Positions 17,298 to 26,040 of a stretch of 64,000 nt of DNA are shown one piece after another. The position numbers and the translations under genes were made by a program. The stretch comes from Acidimicrobiaceae bacterium (GTDB lineage Bacteria > Actinomycetota > Acidimicrobiia > Acidimicrobiales > RAAP-2). The notes below the pieces were generated by a model that was given only the letters and a program-made list of their open reading frames with translations, did not search any database and was not told where the DNA came from. The stretch lies in assembly GCA_003132305.1 (NCBI GenBank), contig PKXJ01000032.1, forward strand, positions 47,603-111,602, read 5' to 3'. Each line of letters starts with the position of its first letter. Position 1 is the first letter of the stretch.

Positions 17298-18500
17298 ATG
17301 AACGGATCTCTCGACATGACCGATAGTCCGCCTGCGCACGAGAGTGAGTCGGTGGCCAGAGGTCGAGAGACGGTGGCGTGTTTAGAGCACGTGACCAAGA
17401 TTTTTGAGAAGACGCCAGCGGTTGACGACCTCAATCTCGAGATCTACGAAGGGGAGTTCTTTAGTCTTCTCGGGCCCTCCGGGTGTGGCAAGACGACGTC
17501 GCTACGGATGTTGGGCGGCTTCGAAGAGCCGACGAGTGGTCGCATCCTCCTCGGCGGACGCGACGTCACGTATCAGGCGCCGTACCACCGCGACGTCAAC
17601 ACCGTCTTTCAGTCCTACGCCCTCTTCCCGCACCTTGACGTCTTTGAGAACGTCGCCTTTGGCCTGCGCCGTCAGCGCCTGAACAAGGCGGAAATCGCTC
17701 GACGCGTCGGGTCGCTCCTCGAGATCGTGGACCTGCCCAGTTACGAGAAGCGCCGCGCTTCGCAGCTCTCTGGTGGACAACAACAGCGCGTTGCTCTCGC
17801 GCGAGCGCTGGTGAACGAGCCGAAGTTGCTGCTGTTGGATGAACCCATGTCGGCCCTCGACGCGAAACTGCGTCGACAGATGCAGATCGAACTAAAACGA
17901 ATCCAAACCCAAGTTGGCATCACGTTCCTCTACGTCACGCACGATCAAGAAGAGGCGATGACCATGTCGGACCGCCTGGCCGTGATGCGCAACGGGAAGA
18001 TTGAAGGGATTGGTTCGCCTCGCGACGTTTACGACAGTCCCTCTACGGAGTTCGTGGCCACGTTTCTCGGCGCGTCGAATCTCTTGACCGGTGAGATCAC
18101 CAACACTGAGGGTCCCTTCGCCACCATTACGTTGACGAACGCCTCGACGCTGTCGGTCCCTCGAGAACGCGTGCCTGCGATGAGCGGTTCGAAGACCGTC
18201 AAGGTCGGCGTGCGCCCCGAGAAGATCAGCATCGGGGCCTCGAGCGCGAGCCCGCCGCCGGGACATAACCAACTTCGCGGCCGGGTTCGGGTCTCGACGT
18301 TTACCGGTGTGGGCAACCAGTACCTGGTCGACACCGCGTCGGGCGTCGAGGTAACGGTCTACGCGCAGAACATTGGCCAAGAGTTGGCGCCGCGCAGTGG
18401 TGAGAACGTGACGCTGACCTGGCCCGTTGAGCACACTTTTGCGGTCCGACCAATGCGGGGCGGCGACGACATCGACGAACTACAGAGTGAAGGGGAGTAA
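17298..18500 (+). CDS. potA: ABC transporter ATP-binding protein, spermidine/putrescine type
   Basis: A 400-residue ATPase that drives import in the PotABCD family. Walker A GPSGCGKT lies at about 59-66, Q-loop in NTVFQSYALFPHL, signature LSGGQQQRVALARAL at about 157-171, Walker B LLLLDEP at about 177-183, and the H-loop in LYVTHDQEEAM. After about residue 270 comes the TOBE-like regulatory domain of the CUT/POT ATPases (VRPEKISIG). The gene opens a four-gene operon: only 3 bases separate it from the binding-protein gene. The ATG at 17298 fits the nearby -10 box; an ATG 6 codons later is possible. Substrate is probably a polyamine, by family and operon order. Confidence 0.88.
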   Translation: MNGSLDMTDSPPAHESESVARGRETVACLEHVTKIFEKTPAVDDLNLEIYEGEFFSLLGPSGCGKTTSLRMLGGFEEPTSGRILLGGRDVTYQAPYHRDVNTVFQSYALFPHLDVFENVAFGLRRQRLNKAEIARRVGSLLEIVDLPSYEKRRASQLSGGQQQRVALARALVNEPKLLLLDEPMSALDAKLRRQMQIELKRIQTQVGITFLYVTHDQEEAMTMSDRLAVMRNGKIEGIGSPRDVYDSPSTEFVATFLGASNLLTGEITNTEGPFATITLTNASTLSVPRERVPAMSGSKTVKVGVRPEKISIGASSASPPPGHNQLRGRVRVSTFTGVGNQYLVDTASGVEVTVYAQNIGQELAPRSGENVTLTWPVEHTFAVRPMRGGDDIDELQSEGE

Positions 18501-18503
18501 CGA

Positions 18504-19808
18504 ATGGAAACGGATGATTCGGGTATCAACGACGGGGCGATTGACCCGTCGTTCTGGCGAGGGTTGACCCAGCGGCGAGTATCTCGGCGCCAGGCGCTCA
18601 CGGCGGGCGCGGGAATCGCGTCGTCACTGTTGCTTGCCACGCACGGGAGCGTGGCGGGCGCGAGTGGGCTACCGAACGCTCGTGTCGGTACTGCGAAGTG
18701 GTGGGCCAAGCAAAAGCTCCACCACGACGTGAACTTTGCGAACTGGCCTTTCTACATCGACGTCTTGAAAGGAAAACATCCGTCGCTCGATCACTTCACG
18801 GCCACGACCAACATCAAGGTCAACTATCAGGAGGTTATTCAGGACAACGCGTCGTTCTACGCGAAGATTCGTCCCTCGCTCCAGGCCGGGCAGGCGACTG
18901 GCTACGACATCATGGTCATGACGAATAACAACCCCGAGCTCGGTTACCTGATCGAACTGGGCTGGCTCGTTCCGCTCGATCATTCGAAAACGCCGAACTT
19001 CAAGAAGTACGCCGGGAAACTGGTGACCAATCCTCCCTTCGACCCGGGCAATAAGTACACCATGGCGTGGCAGTCCGGTTGGACTTCGGTGGGCTACAAC
19101 TCGAGCCTCGTCAAGCACCCCGGCGACAGCGTGCAGATTCTGTTCGACAAGAAGTACGCCGGGAAAGTTGGCATGCTGAGCGACCCCTTCGAACTCGGCT
19201 CCGTGGGACTGCTGGCTCTTGGTATCGAACCCGCCAAGTCGACGGAGTCGGATTGGGCGAGGGCCGCGAAGAAACTCCAGAAGCAAAAGAGCGACGGCAT
19301 CGTGGCCGCCTACTACGACCAGAGTTACATCCAGCACTTGAAGAACGGCGACGTGGTCGTCTCGCAGGTCTACTCGGGCGACATCTTCCAGGCGAACTTG
19401 AGCACTAAGTACAAGAACTTGGTTCTGATGATCCCCAAAGAGGGGCTCATGATCTGGACGGACAACATGATCATTCCCCTGCACGCTGCCAATCCGCTCG
19501 ACGCTTTGACCTGCATGGACTACTTCTACAGTCCCGTAACCGAGTCGGTCGTCGAGTACTACAACGACTACATCTGCCCGGTGCCCGAGGCAAAGCAGCA
19601 GTTGCTGCATCCAACAGGTTGGAACAAGGCTGCGCTGAAGGCCCTAAAGTCCGAGATCCAACTTCCCACCACCGTGACGGCGGATTCGCTCGACGTCTTC
19701 CCGTCGCCCGCACGGATCAAGGCGTCGTTGCCCTACTACCCGTTTAAGAATCAAGAGGAGATCACGGCGTGGAACAATCTGTTCCTACCGATCGTCCAGG
19801 GGGCGTAG
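18504..19808 (+). CDS. potD: Polyamine ABC transporter substrate-binding protein, Tat-exported
   Basis: A 434-residue extracellular binding protein of the PotD/PotF type. The N-terminus is a twin-arginine signal: SRRQALTAG at about residues 28-36, followed by a hydrophobic stretch ending near GSVAGASG. The mature part shows the family pattern: NWPFYIDV near its start (the NW motif of PotD-like proteins), IKVNYQEVIQDNASFYAKI, YDIMVMTNN, and MAWQSGWTSVGYNSSLV. Export in folded form via Tat rather than Sec is notable but common for actinobacterial PotD relatives. It sits between the ATPase and the first permease, and overlaps the permease gene by 40 bases. The substrate is inferred to be putrescine or spermidine. 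Confidence 0.88.
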   Translation: METDDSGINDGAIDPSFWRGLTQRRVSRRQALTAGAGIASSLLLATHGSVAGASGLPNARVGTAKWWAKQKLHHDVNFANWPFYIDVLKGKHPSLDHFTATTNIKVNYQEVIQDNASFYAKIRPSLQAGQATGYDIMVMTNNNPELGYLIELGWLVPLDHSKTPNFKKYAGKLVTNPPFDPGNKYTMAWQSGWTSVGYNSSLVKHPGDSVQILFDKKYAGKVGMLSDPFELGSVGLLALGIEPAKSTESDWARAAKKLQKQKSDGIVAAYYDQSYIQHLKNGDVVVSQVYSGDIFQANLSTKYKNLVLMIPKEGLMIWTDNMIIPLHAANPLDALTCMDYFYSPVTESVVEYYNDYICPVPEAKQQLLHPTGWNKAALKALKSEIQLPTTVTADSLDVFPSPARIKASLPYYPFKNQEEITAWNNLFLPIVQGA

Positions 19809-20683
19809 AGAAACAGCATCATCGGGCCGGTTGGGGAAAGAGGCTCGCCCCGTACCTCTTGAGCCTGCCGTCGGGTGTGTGGCTCCTACTGCTCTTCATA
19901 GTGCCCCTCGGGTTCATGTTGATCCAGTCGCTCGAGACGTGCAGCCCGGCGACCGGTCAGTGCGTGATGACGTGGAGTTGGGGTGAGCTACCCCGGCAGG
20001 TGCACCTCTACCATCAGCAGTTCATTACCAGCCTGGTCTTCGCCGCCGCCGCGACGGTCATCGACCTCGTCATCTCCTTTCCCATCGCCTACTGGATTGC
20101 CTTCTACGGCGGGCGTCGAAAGAACTTCTTTCTCATCATGCTGTTGGTGCCGTTCTTCGTGTCGTTCATCATTCGAACCATTGTCTGGGAGTTCATTCTT
20201 TCGAACAACGGCGTGGTGCTGACGTTTCTCAAGAATCAGCACCTCGTTCCTTCGGGCTTTCACGTGCTGGGCACGAGCTACGCCGTCATCGCCGGACTGG
20301 CCTATAACTACTTGCCGTTCACGGCGTTGCCGCTCTACGTGGCGATCGAGCGCATCGACCGACGAGTTCTCGACGCCGCGTACGACCTCTACGCCAATCG
20401 CCGAGCGGCGTTCCTGCGGGTTATTTTGCCCCTCTCGATGCCCGGTATCTTCGCCGCGTTTCTTCTCACCTTCATTCCCGCCTTCGGTGACTACGTGAAT
20501 CAGGAGATCCTGGGCGGCACGTCGAACACGATGATCGGCACCGTCATCCAGAACTCCTTTCTGGCGAACTTCGACTACGCCGGCGGCGCGTCGCTCTCGG
20601 TCGTGTTGCTGGCCGTGGCGCTACTGGGGATCTGGCTCTACGCCCGACTACTCGGGACGAGCACGATTAACGAGTACTTGTGA
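19769..20683 (+). CDS. potB: ABC transporter permease, PotB type
   Basis: A 304-residue inner-membrane permease with six hydrophobic segments beginning at GVWLLLLFIVPLGFMLIQSL. The EAA loop that contacts the ATPase is seen as DAAYDLYANRRAAFLRVILPLSMPGI. The only good start is GTG at 19769, inside the end of the binding-protein gene (40-base overlap in another frame), which implies translational coupling. It pairs with the permease that follows to form the membrane channel. Confidence 0.87.
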   Translation: MEQSVPTDRPGGVEKQHHRAGWGKRLAPYLLSLPSGVWLLLLFIVPLGFMLIQSLETCSPATGQCVMTWSWGELPRQVHLYHQQFITSLVFAAAATVIDLVISFPIAYWIAFYGGRRKNFFLIMLLVPFFVSFIIRTIVWEFILSNNGVVLTFLKNQHLVPSGFHVLGTSYAVIAGLAYNYLPFTALPLYVAIERIDRRVLDAAYDLYANRRAAFLRVILPLSMPGIFAAFLLTFIPAFGDYVNQEILGGTSNTMIGTVIQNSFLANFDYAGGASLSVVLLAVALLGIWLYARLLGTSTINEYL

Positions 20684-21540
20684 GCGTCGAGACCGTCACC
20701 GGAACGCGCCCGTCGCCGCCTCGCGAACGCCCCCTCGGGCGTCGGCGCAAAGTTGGTCGCTACGTTCTGCCGACCTACTCGTGGCTGGTCATTGGGTACC
20801 TGGTCTTTCCCATCGTCATCATGATGATCTACAGCTTCAACCGCGTTCTGGGCGGCGCTCAGGTGGTGAGCTTTTCATGGAACGGCTTTACGACGCTGTG
20901 GTACCAACAGTGGAGCGGCGTGCCGGGCCTCACCACCGCCTTCTGGCTCTCGATTCGCCTGGCCCTCGTGTCGACCGTGATCGCGACGGTGCTCGGCACG
21001 TTGCTCGCGATGGCGCTCGTTCGCTATCGCTCGAATAAGTTCCGTGGCAAGTTGGCGGTCGAACAGATTCTGTTTCTCAACATCGCCGCGCCCGAGATCG
21101 TCATGGGCGCCTCACTGCTGGGTCTCTTCGTCACGCTGAACATCAACCGAGGCTTTCTCACGTTGGTCCTGGCGCACGTCATGTTCTCCATTGCGTACGT
21201 CACGGTGACCGTTCGCGCTCGACTGGCGGGATTCGATCGTTCGCTCGAAGAGGCGGCCTACGATCTTGGCGCGAATCCCTTGACGACGTTTCGCCTCGTG
21301 ACCCTGCCGCTCATCATGCCCGGCGTGCTCGCGGGCGCGCTGATGGCCTTCGCGCTCTCGATCGACGACTTCGTCACGTCGAACTTCGTCAGTGGCACGT
21401 CCGATCCATTTCCCGTCTGGGTCTACGGCGCGACGCGCGTCGGCATCCCGCCTCAAGTCTTCGTCTTTGGCACGTTCATCTTCATGGTCGGCATTGGTTT
21501 CGCCTTCATGAGCATCGTGCTCTCTCGAAAGAAGTCCTAA
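20680..21540 (+). CDS. potC: ABC transporter permease, PotC type
   Basis: A 286-residue permease, the second membrane half of the importer. Six hydrophobic segments are visible, and the EAA loop reads EEAAYDLGANPLTTFRLVTLPLIMPG, followed by ALSIDDFVTSNFVSG, which is diagnostic of PotC/YdcV-like proteins. The GTG start at 20680 overlaps the stop of potB by 4 bases. It is the last gene of the operon; hisA converges on it 39 bases away. Confidence 0.88.
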   Translation: MSVETVTGTRPSPPRERPLGRRRKVGRYVLPTYSWLVIGYLVFPIVIMMIYSFNRVLGGAQVVSFSWNGFTTLWYQQWSGVPGLTTAFWLSIRLALVSTVIATVLGTLLAMALVRYRSNKFRGKLAVEQILFLNIAAPEIVMGASLLGLFVTLNINRGFLTLVLAHVMFSIAYVTVTVRARLAGFDRSLEEAAYDLGANPLTTFRLVTLPLIMPGVLAGALMAFALSIDDFVTSNFVSGTSDPFPVWVYGATRVGIPPQVFVFGTFIFMVGIGFAFMSIVLSRKKS

Positions 21541-21579
21541 CCAACTCGTGGCGGCGGGTGGCGACGACAAAGACTGTCG

Positions 21580-22272
21580 TTAGCCCTCGAGGGAGAGTCC
21601 GAGTCGCGTTAGGTACCCAACACCCATGACGGCGGCTTCGCATCCGACGTCGGCGAGCGCCGCGACGTCCGCGTCGTTACGAATACCGCCGGCCGCGACG
21701 ACCGGGATGCCGCCCGCGCAGATCCGCTCGTACAACGCGAGGTCGGGTCCGCGCATCGTGCCGTCTCGCTCAATCGCGGTCACGTGTAGCCGCGCCACGC
21801 CCGAGCGCTGGCACCGTACGAGGGCCTGGTCGAAGCGCATTGGTACGTTCGTCACCCATCCCCTCGAGGCCAGGCGACCGTCCTTGACGTCGATGGCCGC
21901 GACCAACCGGTCACCGAGCGCCTCGACGAAGTCGGTGATCGCGTCGTCGTCACTCCACAGGGCGGTGCCGACGATGACGCGGGCGGCCCCGGCCGCGAGT
22001 ACTTCTTGAGCGGTTTCGATGGAGCGAATGCCCCCGGACACTTGAAGCGGCGTTCCCTGGGCCGCGCGACGACACCGTTCGATGACCACGGGTCGAAGCG
22101 CGCCGTCACGAGCGCCTTGAAGATCGACGACGTGAATCATCGGGGGACCGGTCGCCACCAATCGACCCATGAACTCCTCCAGGGGCTGGCGAAAGAGGAC
22201 GCGATGGAAATCTCCCTGTTCGAGGCGAACGGCCTCGTCACCGAGCAGGTCGAGGGCGGGGATGATTTGCAT
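21580..22272 (-). CDS. hisA: ProFAR isomerase HisA (possibly PriA-like)
   Basis: About 230 residues; a (beta-alpha)8-barrel that isomerises ProFAR to PRFAR in histidine synthesis. Visible signatures are IIPALDLLGDEAVRLEQGDF with the first catalytic Asp, IHVVDLQGARDG, VSGGIRS, VIVGTALW, AIDVKDGRLASRGW with the second catalytic Asp, and VVAAGGIRN. In actinobacteria lacking trpF this enzyme may also act on PRA (PriA); the sequence alone does not decide. ATG at 22272 was chosen over TTG at 22281. It is divergent from the rest of the his genes, sharing a very short control region, and fills the one step missing from the plus-strand operon. Confidence 0.87.
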   Translation of the reverse strand: MQIIPALDLLGDEAVRLEQGDFHRVLFRQPLEEFMGRLVATGPPMIHVVDLQGARDGALRPVVIERCRRAAQGTPLQVSGGIRSIETAQEVLAAGAARVIVGTALWSDDDAITDFVEALGDRLVAAIDVKDGRLASRGWVTNVPMRFDQALVRCQRSGVARLHVTAIERDGTMRGPDLALYERICAGGIPVVAAGGIRNDADVAALADVGCEAAVMGVGYLTRLGLSLEG

Positions 22273-22288
22273 GATAGCCAATTAGCAT

Positions 22289-22311
22289 ACTAGCATGTAA
22301 TCATGACTAGT
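22289..22311. promoter_or_regulatory. CTAG-type inverted repeat between hisA and yerC, probable operator
   Basis: ACTAGCATG, four bases TAAT, then CATGACTAGT form an imperfect inverted repeat (one extra base in the right arm). CTAG half-sites are the core of operators bound by TrpR, and the adjacent gene encodes a TrpR-superfamily protein. The right arm contains the start codon of that gene (ATG at 22303), so binding would block its promoter and start directly. Target and autoregulation are inferred. Confidence 0.5.
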
Positions 22312-22617
22312 GGAAAAGTGGTACCGGCCGACGCGAGTCCGGAAACGGCGACGCGCTTCGATGAACTCGTCCAAGCCTTGGCGCGTCTGCGCGACGTTAA
22401 CGTCGTCGCCGCGTTCTTGAAAGACCTCTGTACGTTCACCGAACTCGACGCGATGGGCCAACGTCTTCAGGTAGCGCGTCTCGTCGATGAGGGCGTCTCC
22501 TACCTGGAGATCTCGCGTCGAACGGGCGCCTCGACGGCCACGGTGACGCGCGTCGCCCAGTGGCTACACCGTGGCGAAGGTGGCTACCGCGCCGTGTTGA
22601 AACAAAATCGACGATGA
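22303..22617 (+). CDS. yerC: YerC/YecD-type TrpR-like regulator
   Basis: A 104-residue all-helical DNA-binding protein of the YerC/YecD group in the TrpR superfamily. Residues about 45-90 form the TrpR-like helix-turn-helix: LCTFTELDAMGQRLQVARLVDEGVSYLEISRRTGASTATVTRVAQWL in family order (segments TELDAMGQRL, SYLEISRRTGAS, TVTRVAQWL). Such genes often precede his operons in actinobacteria and firmicutes. Almost no leader precedes the ATG at 22303, so the mRNA is probably leaderless. The gene overlaps hisG by 4 bases (ATGA), which places the regulator at the head of the histidine operon. Effector unknown; histidine would be the simplest guess. Confidence 0.87.
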   Translation: MTSGKVVPADASPETATRFDELVQALARLRDVNVVAAFLKDLCTFTELDAMGQRLQVARLVDEGVSYLEISRRTGASTATVTRVAQWLHRGEGGYRAVLKQNRR

Positions 22618-23471
22618 CCGGCCGTTTAACGATGGCGTTGCCCTCCAAGGGACGACTTCGCGAGCCCTCGTGGTCGCTCTTAGAGGCCAGCGGCGTCTCA
22701 CCTCAAGAGCCGGGCGAGCGAGTCTTGCAAGCGCACTGTCGAAACGCCGACATCGATCTACTGTTCGTTCGCGCCGAGGACGTCCCTGAGTACGTCCAGG
22801 ACGGCGTCGTGGACTGTGGCATCACCGGTCTCGACCTGGTCTACGAACGTGAGTCCCGTGTGGAAGTCCTCTTGCGTCTCGGCTTCGGTACGTGTTCGCT
22901 GCAGGCGGCCGTGTCGAGTGACGACGAAGCGACCCGTCTTGAGGACCTTGCGGGGCGCCGGATTGCGACGTCGCATCCGCACATCGCTGCCAAGACCCTC
23001 GCCGATCGAGGCGTCAACGCCGAGATCATTCCCGTCGCGGGGTCGGTGGAGATCTCGCCGCGCCTCGGACTCGCGGACGCGATCATTGACTTGGTCTCTA
23101 CGGGCAGTACGCTGCGCACGAACGGACTGCGCTCGATTGACGTGCTCTTCGAGTCCGAAGCCGTACTCATCGGTCGCGTGAACTCCAAGGACTTCGAAGC
23201 GCGTCGCACGCTGACGACCGTGTTGGGATCGGTCATTAACGCGCGGGCCAATCGGTACCTGCTCTGCAACGTGTCGAAGGAACGTCTGAGCGAAGTCATC
23301 GCGGTACTGCCCACCACCGGTTCGCCGTCGGTGATGGACCTCGCGACCCCGGGCGTCGTCGCCGTGCACGCGCTTGTTCCGGCGGTCGGCATCTGGAAGC
23401 TGTTGCCTCGCCTCGAGGCGGCGGGCGCGAGTTCGATTCTGACGTTGCCCGTTGAACGGATGGTCCCGTGA
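22614..23471 (+). CDS. hisG: ATP phosphoribosyltransferase, long form
   Basis: A 285-residue enzyme for the first, committed step of histidine synthesis (ATP + PRPP to PR-ATP). It has the catalytic domain (MALPSKGRLREPSWSLL, VDCGITGLDLV, GRRIATSHPHI, ADAIIDLVSTGSTLRTNGL with the PRPP loop near it) and a C-terminal regulatory domain from about residue 205 (MDLATPGVVAVHALVPAVGI), which makes it the hexameric long form that is inhibited by histidine and needs no HisZ. ATG at 22614 overlaps the yerC stop; a longer frame from 22560 would only overlap yerC further. The downstream hisD start overlaps its stop. Confidence 0.92.
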   Translation: MTGRLTMALPSKGRLREPSWSLLEASGVSPQEPGERVLQAHCRNADIDLLFVRAEDVPEYVQDGVVDCGITGLDLVYERESRVEVLLRLGFGTCSLQAAVSSDDEATRLEDLAGRRIATSHPHIAAKTLADRGVNAEIIPVAGSVEISPRLGLADAIIDLVSTGSTLRTNGLRSIDVLFESEAVLIGRVNSKDFEARRTLTTVLGSVINARANRYLLCNVSKERLSEVIAVLPTTGSPSVMDLATPGVVAVHALVPAVGIWKLLPRLEAAGASSILTLPVERMVP

Positions 23472-24526
23472 ACAGACCGGTAAAGGTGGACGGGGCGGTG
23501 TCCATTGAAGAGATCGTCGACGACGTTCGGACCCGCGGCGACGCGGCGATTGCGGAGTGGTCCGCGCGTTTTGACGCGACGACGTCCTCCAAGCCCGAGC
23601 GCGCCGTCGCCTACGGTGACATTCCCACCACTGCCGTGCTCGCCGCGGCGGAGGCGGTGCGCACCTGGCACGCCGCTCAGCGGCCCGCGGATCTAATGAT
23701 GGAGGTTTCGCCGGGCGTCACGTTAGAGCGACGCTGGACACCACTTCGCTCGGTGGGTATCTACGTTCCCCAGGGACTCGTCTCGTCGCTGATCATGAGC
23801 GCGGTCCCCGCGCAAGTGGCGGGCGTCGAGCGCGTTGTCGTCTGCACGCCGCCCCACGGCTCGGCGGCCGTGGCCGCCACCGCGGCGCTTCTCGGTATCG
23901 ACGAGGTGTGGGCGATAGGTGGCGCGCAGGCCATCGCGGCCCTGGCCTACGGCACGGAGTCGATCGCGGCCGTGGACAAGATCTTTGGACCCGGGAGTGG
24001 CGCCGTCAACACCGCGAAGTTGCTCGTGAGTCGCGACGTCGCCATTGACTTGCCGGCGGGACCCAGTGAGATCGTCGTCGTCGCCGACGAGGGCGTTGAC
24101 GAAGCGTTGATCGCCCAAGAGATCGCCGCGCAGATGGAACACGGCCCCGACTCCAAGGGCCACGTCGTTCGCGTGGGTGACGACCTCGAAGCGGCCCTGG
24201 AACAAGTCGAGGAGTACGCCGCCGAGCACGTCGCGCTGCTCGGTGAGCGCGCCGAGTCGCTAGCGGGTCGCATTCGAAACGCCGGCGCCGTCTTCGTCGG
24301 GCCGTACTCGCCGGTGCCCGCCGGTGACTACGCGACGGGTGGCAACCACGTGCTACCGACGGGTGGCTGGGCGAAGTCGACGGGAGGGCTTGGTCTCGAG
24401 GCGTTCATGAAAACAGTCACGGTGCAACGCGTCACCAAAGAGGGACTGGAGCGACTGGCCCCGACCATTGAGGCTTTGGCCGAACTCGAAGGCATGAGCG
24501 CGCACAAGGCCACGGCGCGTCGATGA
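23468..24526 (+). CDS. hisD: Histidinol dehydrogenase, short form
   Basis: A 352-residue zinc- and NAD-dependent enzyme that oxidises histidinol to histidine. Key residues are kept: QMEHGPDS carries the zinc-ligand Gln and His, YAAEHVAL carries the catalytic Glu-His pair, VPAGDYATGGNHVLPT carries the zinc-ligand Asp, and the terminal AHKATARR carries the last His. It is about 80 residues shorter than the usual 430. Part of the loss is a compact N-terminus; about 35 residues are missing between GPDS and the EH pair, a helical part in E. coli HisD. The catalytic core looks intact, so it is probably active. It overlaps hisG and hisCB by 4 bases each. Confidence 0.88.
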   Translation: MNRPVKVDGAVSIEEIVDDVRTRGDAAIAEWSARFDATTSSKPERAVAYGDIPTTAVLAAAEAVRTWHAAQRPADLMMEVSPGVTLERRWTPLRSVGIYVPQGLVSSLIMSAVPAQVAGVERVVVCTPPHGSAAVAATAALLGIDEVWAIGGAQAIAALAYGTESIAAVDKIFGPGSGAVNTAKLLVSRDVAIDLPAGPSEIVVVADEGVDEALIAQEIAAQMEHGPDSKGHVVRVGDDLEAALEQVEEYAAEHVALLGERAESLAGRIRNAGAVFVGPYSPVPAGDYATGGNHVLPTGGWAKSTGGLGLEAFMKTVTVQRVTKEGLERLAPTIEALAELEGMSAHKATARR

Positions 24527-26040
24527 AACCCGAAGCGCTCGAGGCCTATCAGTGGCCTCCCTCAACGGCGGTCATTGCCCAACGGGTGGGACTCGATCCG
24601 CGCTCGATCGTGCGCTTTGACGGCAACGTCGCGGCGACGACGCCCGCGATCGCGCGACCGGCGGCGCTGGCTCGAGCGCTCGCCGACGTCAACGAGTACG
24701 ACCGAGGTCGCTATCAACCACTTCGTGAAGCGATTGCGAGCCACCACGATCTCGACGTCAGTCAAGTGGCGCTCGGGGCGGGGAGCGACGAGTTCATCGT
24801 GCTCTTGGCGCACGTCTTCGCCGAAGGCGGCACGATCGCGACGGTCCCTTCGTTTTCGTATTCGATGTACCGCTACGCCGCGATCATGGCCGGCGCGACG
24901 ATTATTGACGACGTCCACAAGGCCGATCTCGTCTACGTCTGTCGACCGAACAACCCGACGGGCGAACTGCCCGACGTGCCGGACGTGCCCGGACAACTCG
25001 TCATCGACGAGGCCTACGCGCACTACGCCGGGGTCGACGCGCTCGAACGAATTGCCAGCGGCGCGATCGTGCTGCGCACGTTCTCTAAGGCCTACGGGCT
25101 CGCCGGTGCCCGCGTGGGTTACGCCCTCGCGAGTGCGGAACTGACGAGTGTCATCTCGTCGCGCCAGGCACCCCTGTCGGTGTCGTCGCTGTCGGCCGCG
25201 CTGGCGCTCGCGGCCCTGTCGACGCCCCTCGATATCTCGGGGGCGCTCGTCGAACGCGATCGGCTCTCACGCGAACTCTCGGCACTGGGTCTAAGCCCCC
25301 TTCGTTCCTACACGAACTTTCTCTTCATTCCCATGGAAGAGCCCGAGAAGCTCGTGGATCAACTTCTGCCCTACGGCGCGGTGACGAGGGCCTATCCTGG
25401 CGGACTTCGCGTCAGCGTTCGCGACGAACTCGACAACAACTTCCTCTTAGACGCGCTGCGAGCCGTATTGCTCGATACGCCGATGCCTCGCCCAGCACTT
25501 CGCTTCGAGAGAAACACCGCCGAGACGCTGCTCAGCGTTCGACTGCGCGTGCCGGGCGAAGGTCGGGTCTTTGTTAGTACCGGCGCGGGCTTCTACGATC
25601 ACATGCTCCAGCAGTTGGCCTTTCACGCGGGGGTGGATCTGCGTCTCGAGGGTGTGGGCGATCTCGAGACCGGCGATCACCACACCGTCGAGGACATGAT
25701 GCGCATCTTTGGCCAGGCGCTCGACGAAGCGCTCGGCGATAGAAGGGGTCTGACGCGCTACGGCGAAGCACGGGTGCCGATGGACGAGGCGCTGGCGCAC
25801 GCGGTCGTCGACCTCTCGGGACGTGCGACGGCCAATATCTCGATCACTCCCGACGAGGGCATGGCCGCGCACGCCTTCGAGTCACTGGTCCAGACCGCGC
25901 GCATCACCTTGCACGTCACGGCGACGGGCGAGAACGCCCACCACGTCGCCGAAGCGTCCTTCAAGGCGGTTGGACGGGCGCTGGCCCAGGCTCTGGCGAA
26001 GGACGGATCACTGGTGCGCTCGACGAAGGGTTCGCTGTGA
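24523..26040 (+). CDS. HisC-HisB fusion: histidinol-phosphate aminotransferase / IGP dehydratase
   Basis: One 505-residue frame with two enzymes. Residues 1 to about 320 are a PLP-dependent aminotransferase (HisC): GAGSDEFIVLL, CRPNNPTG, VIDEAYAHYAG, and TFSKAYGLAGARVGY with PLP lysine at about 189. Residues about 325-505 are imidazoleglycerol-phosphate dehydratase: RNTAETLLSVRLRV, GAGFYDHML at about 354-362, GDHHTVED at about 384-391, MDEALAHAVVDLSGR and ENAHHVAEASFKAVGRAL supply the manganese-binding histidines and glutamates. The dehydratase product is the aminotransferase substrate, so the fusion joins consecutive steps. No stop, start or ribosome site separates the two. It differs from the enterobacterial HisB fusion, which joins dehydratase to a phosphatase. 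Confidence 0.9.
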   Translation: MKPEALEAYQWPPSTAVIAQRVGLDPRSIVRFDGNVAATTPAIARPAALARALADVNEYDRGRYQPLREAIASHHDLDVSQVALGAGSDEFIVLLAHVFAEGGTIATVPSFSYSMYRYAAIMAGATIIDDVHKADLVYVCRPNNPTGELPDVPDVPGQLVIDEAYAHYAGVDALERIASGAIVLRTFSKAYGLAGARVGYALASAELTSVISSRQAPLSVSSLSAALALAALSTPLDISGALVERDRLSRELSALGLSPLRSYTNFLFIPMEEPEKLVDQLLPYGAVTRAYPGGLRVSVRDELDNNFLLDALRAVLLDTPMPRPALRFERNTAETLLSVRLRVPGEGRVFVSTGAGFYDHMLQQLAFHAGVDLRLEGVGDLETGDHHTVEDMMRIFGQALDEALGDRRGLTRYGEARVPMDEALAHAVVDLSGRATANISITPDEGMAAHAFESLVQTARITLHVTATGENAHHVAEASFKAVGRALAQALAKDGSLVRSTKGSL

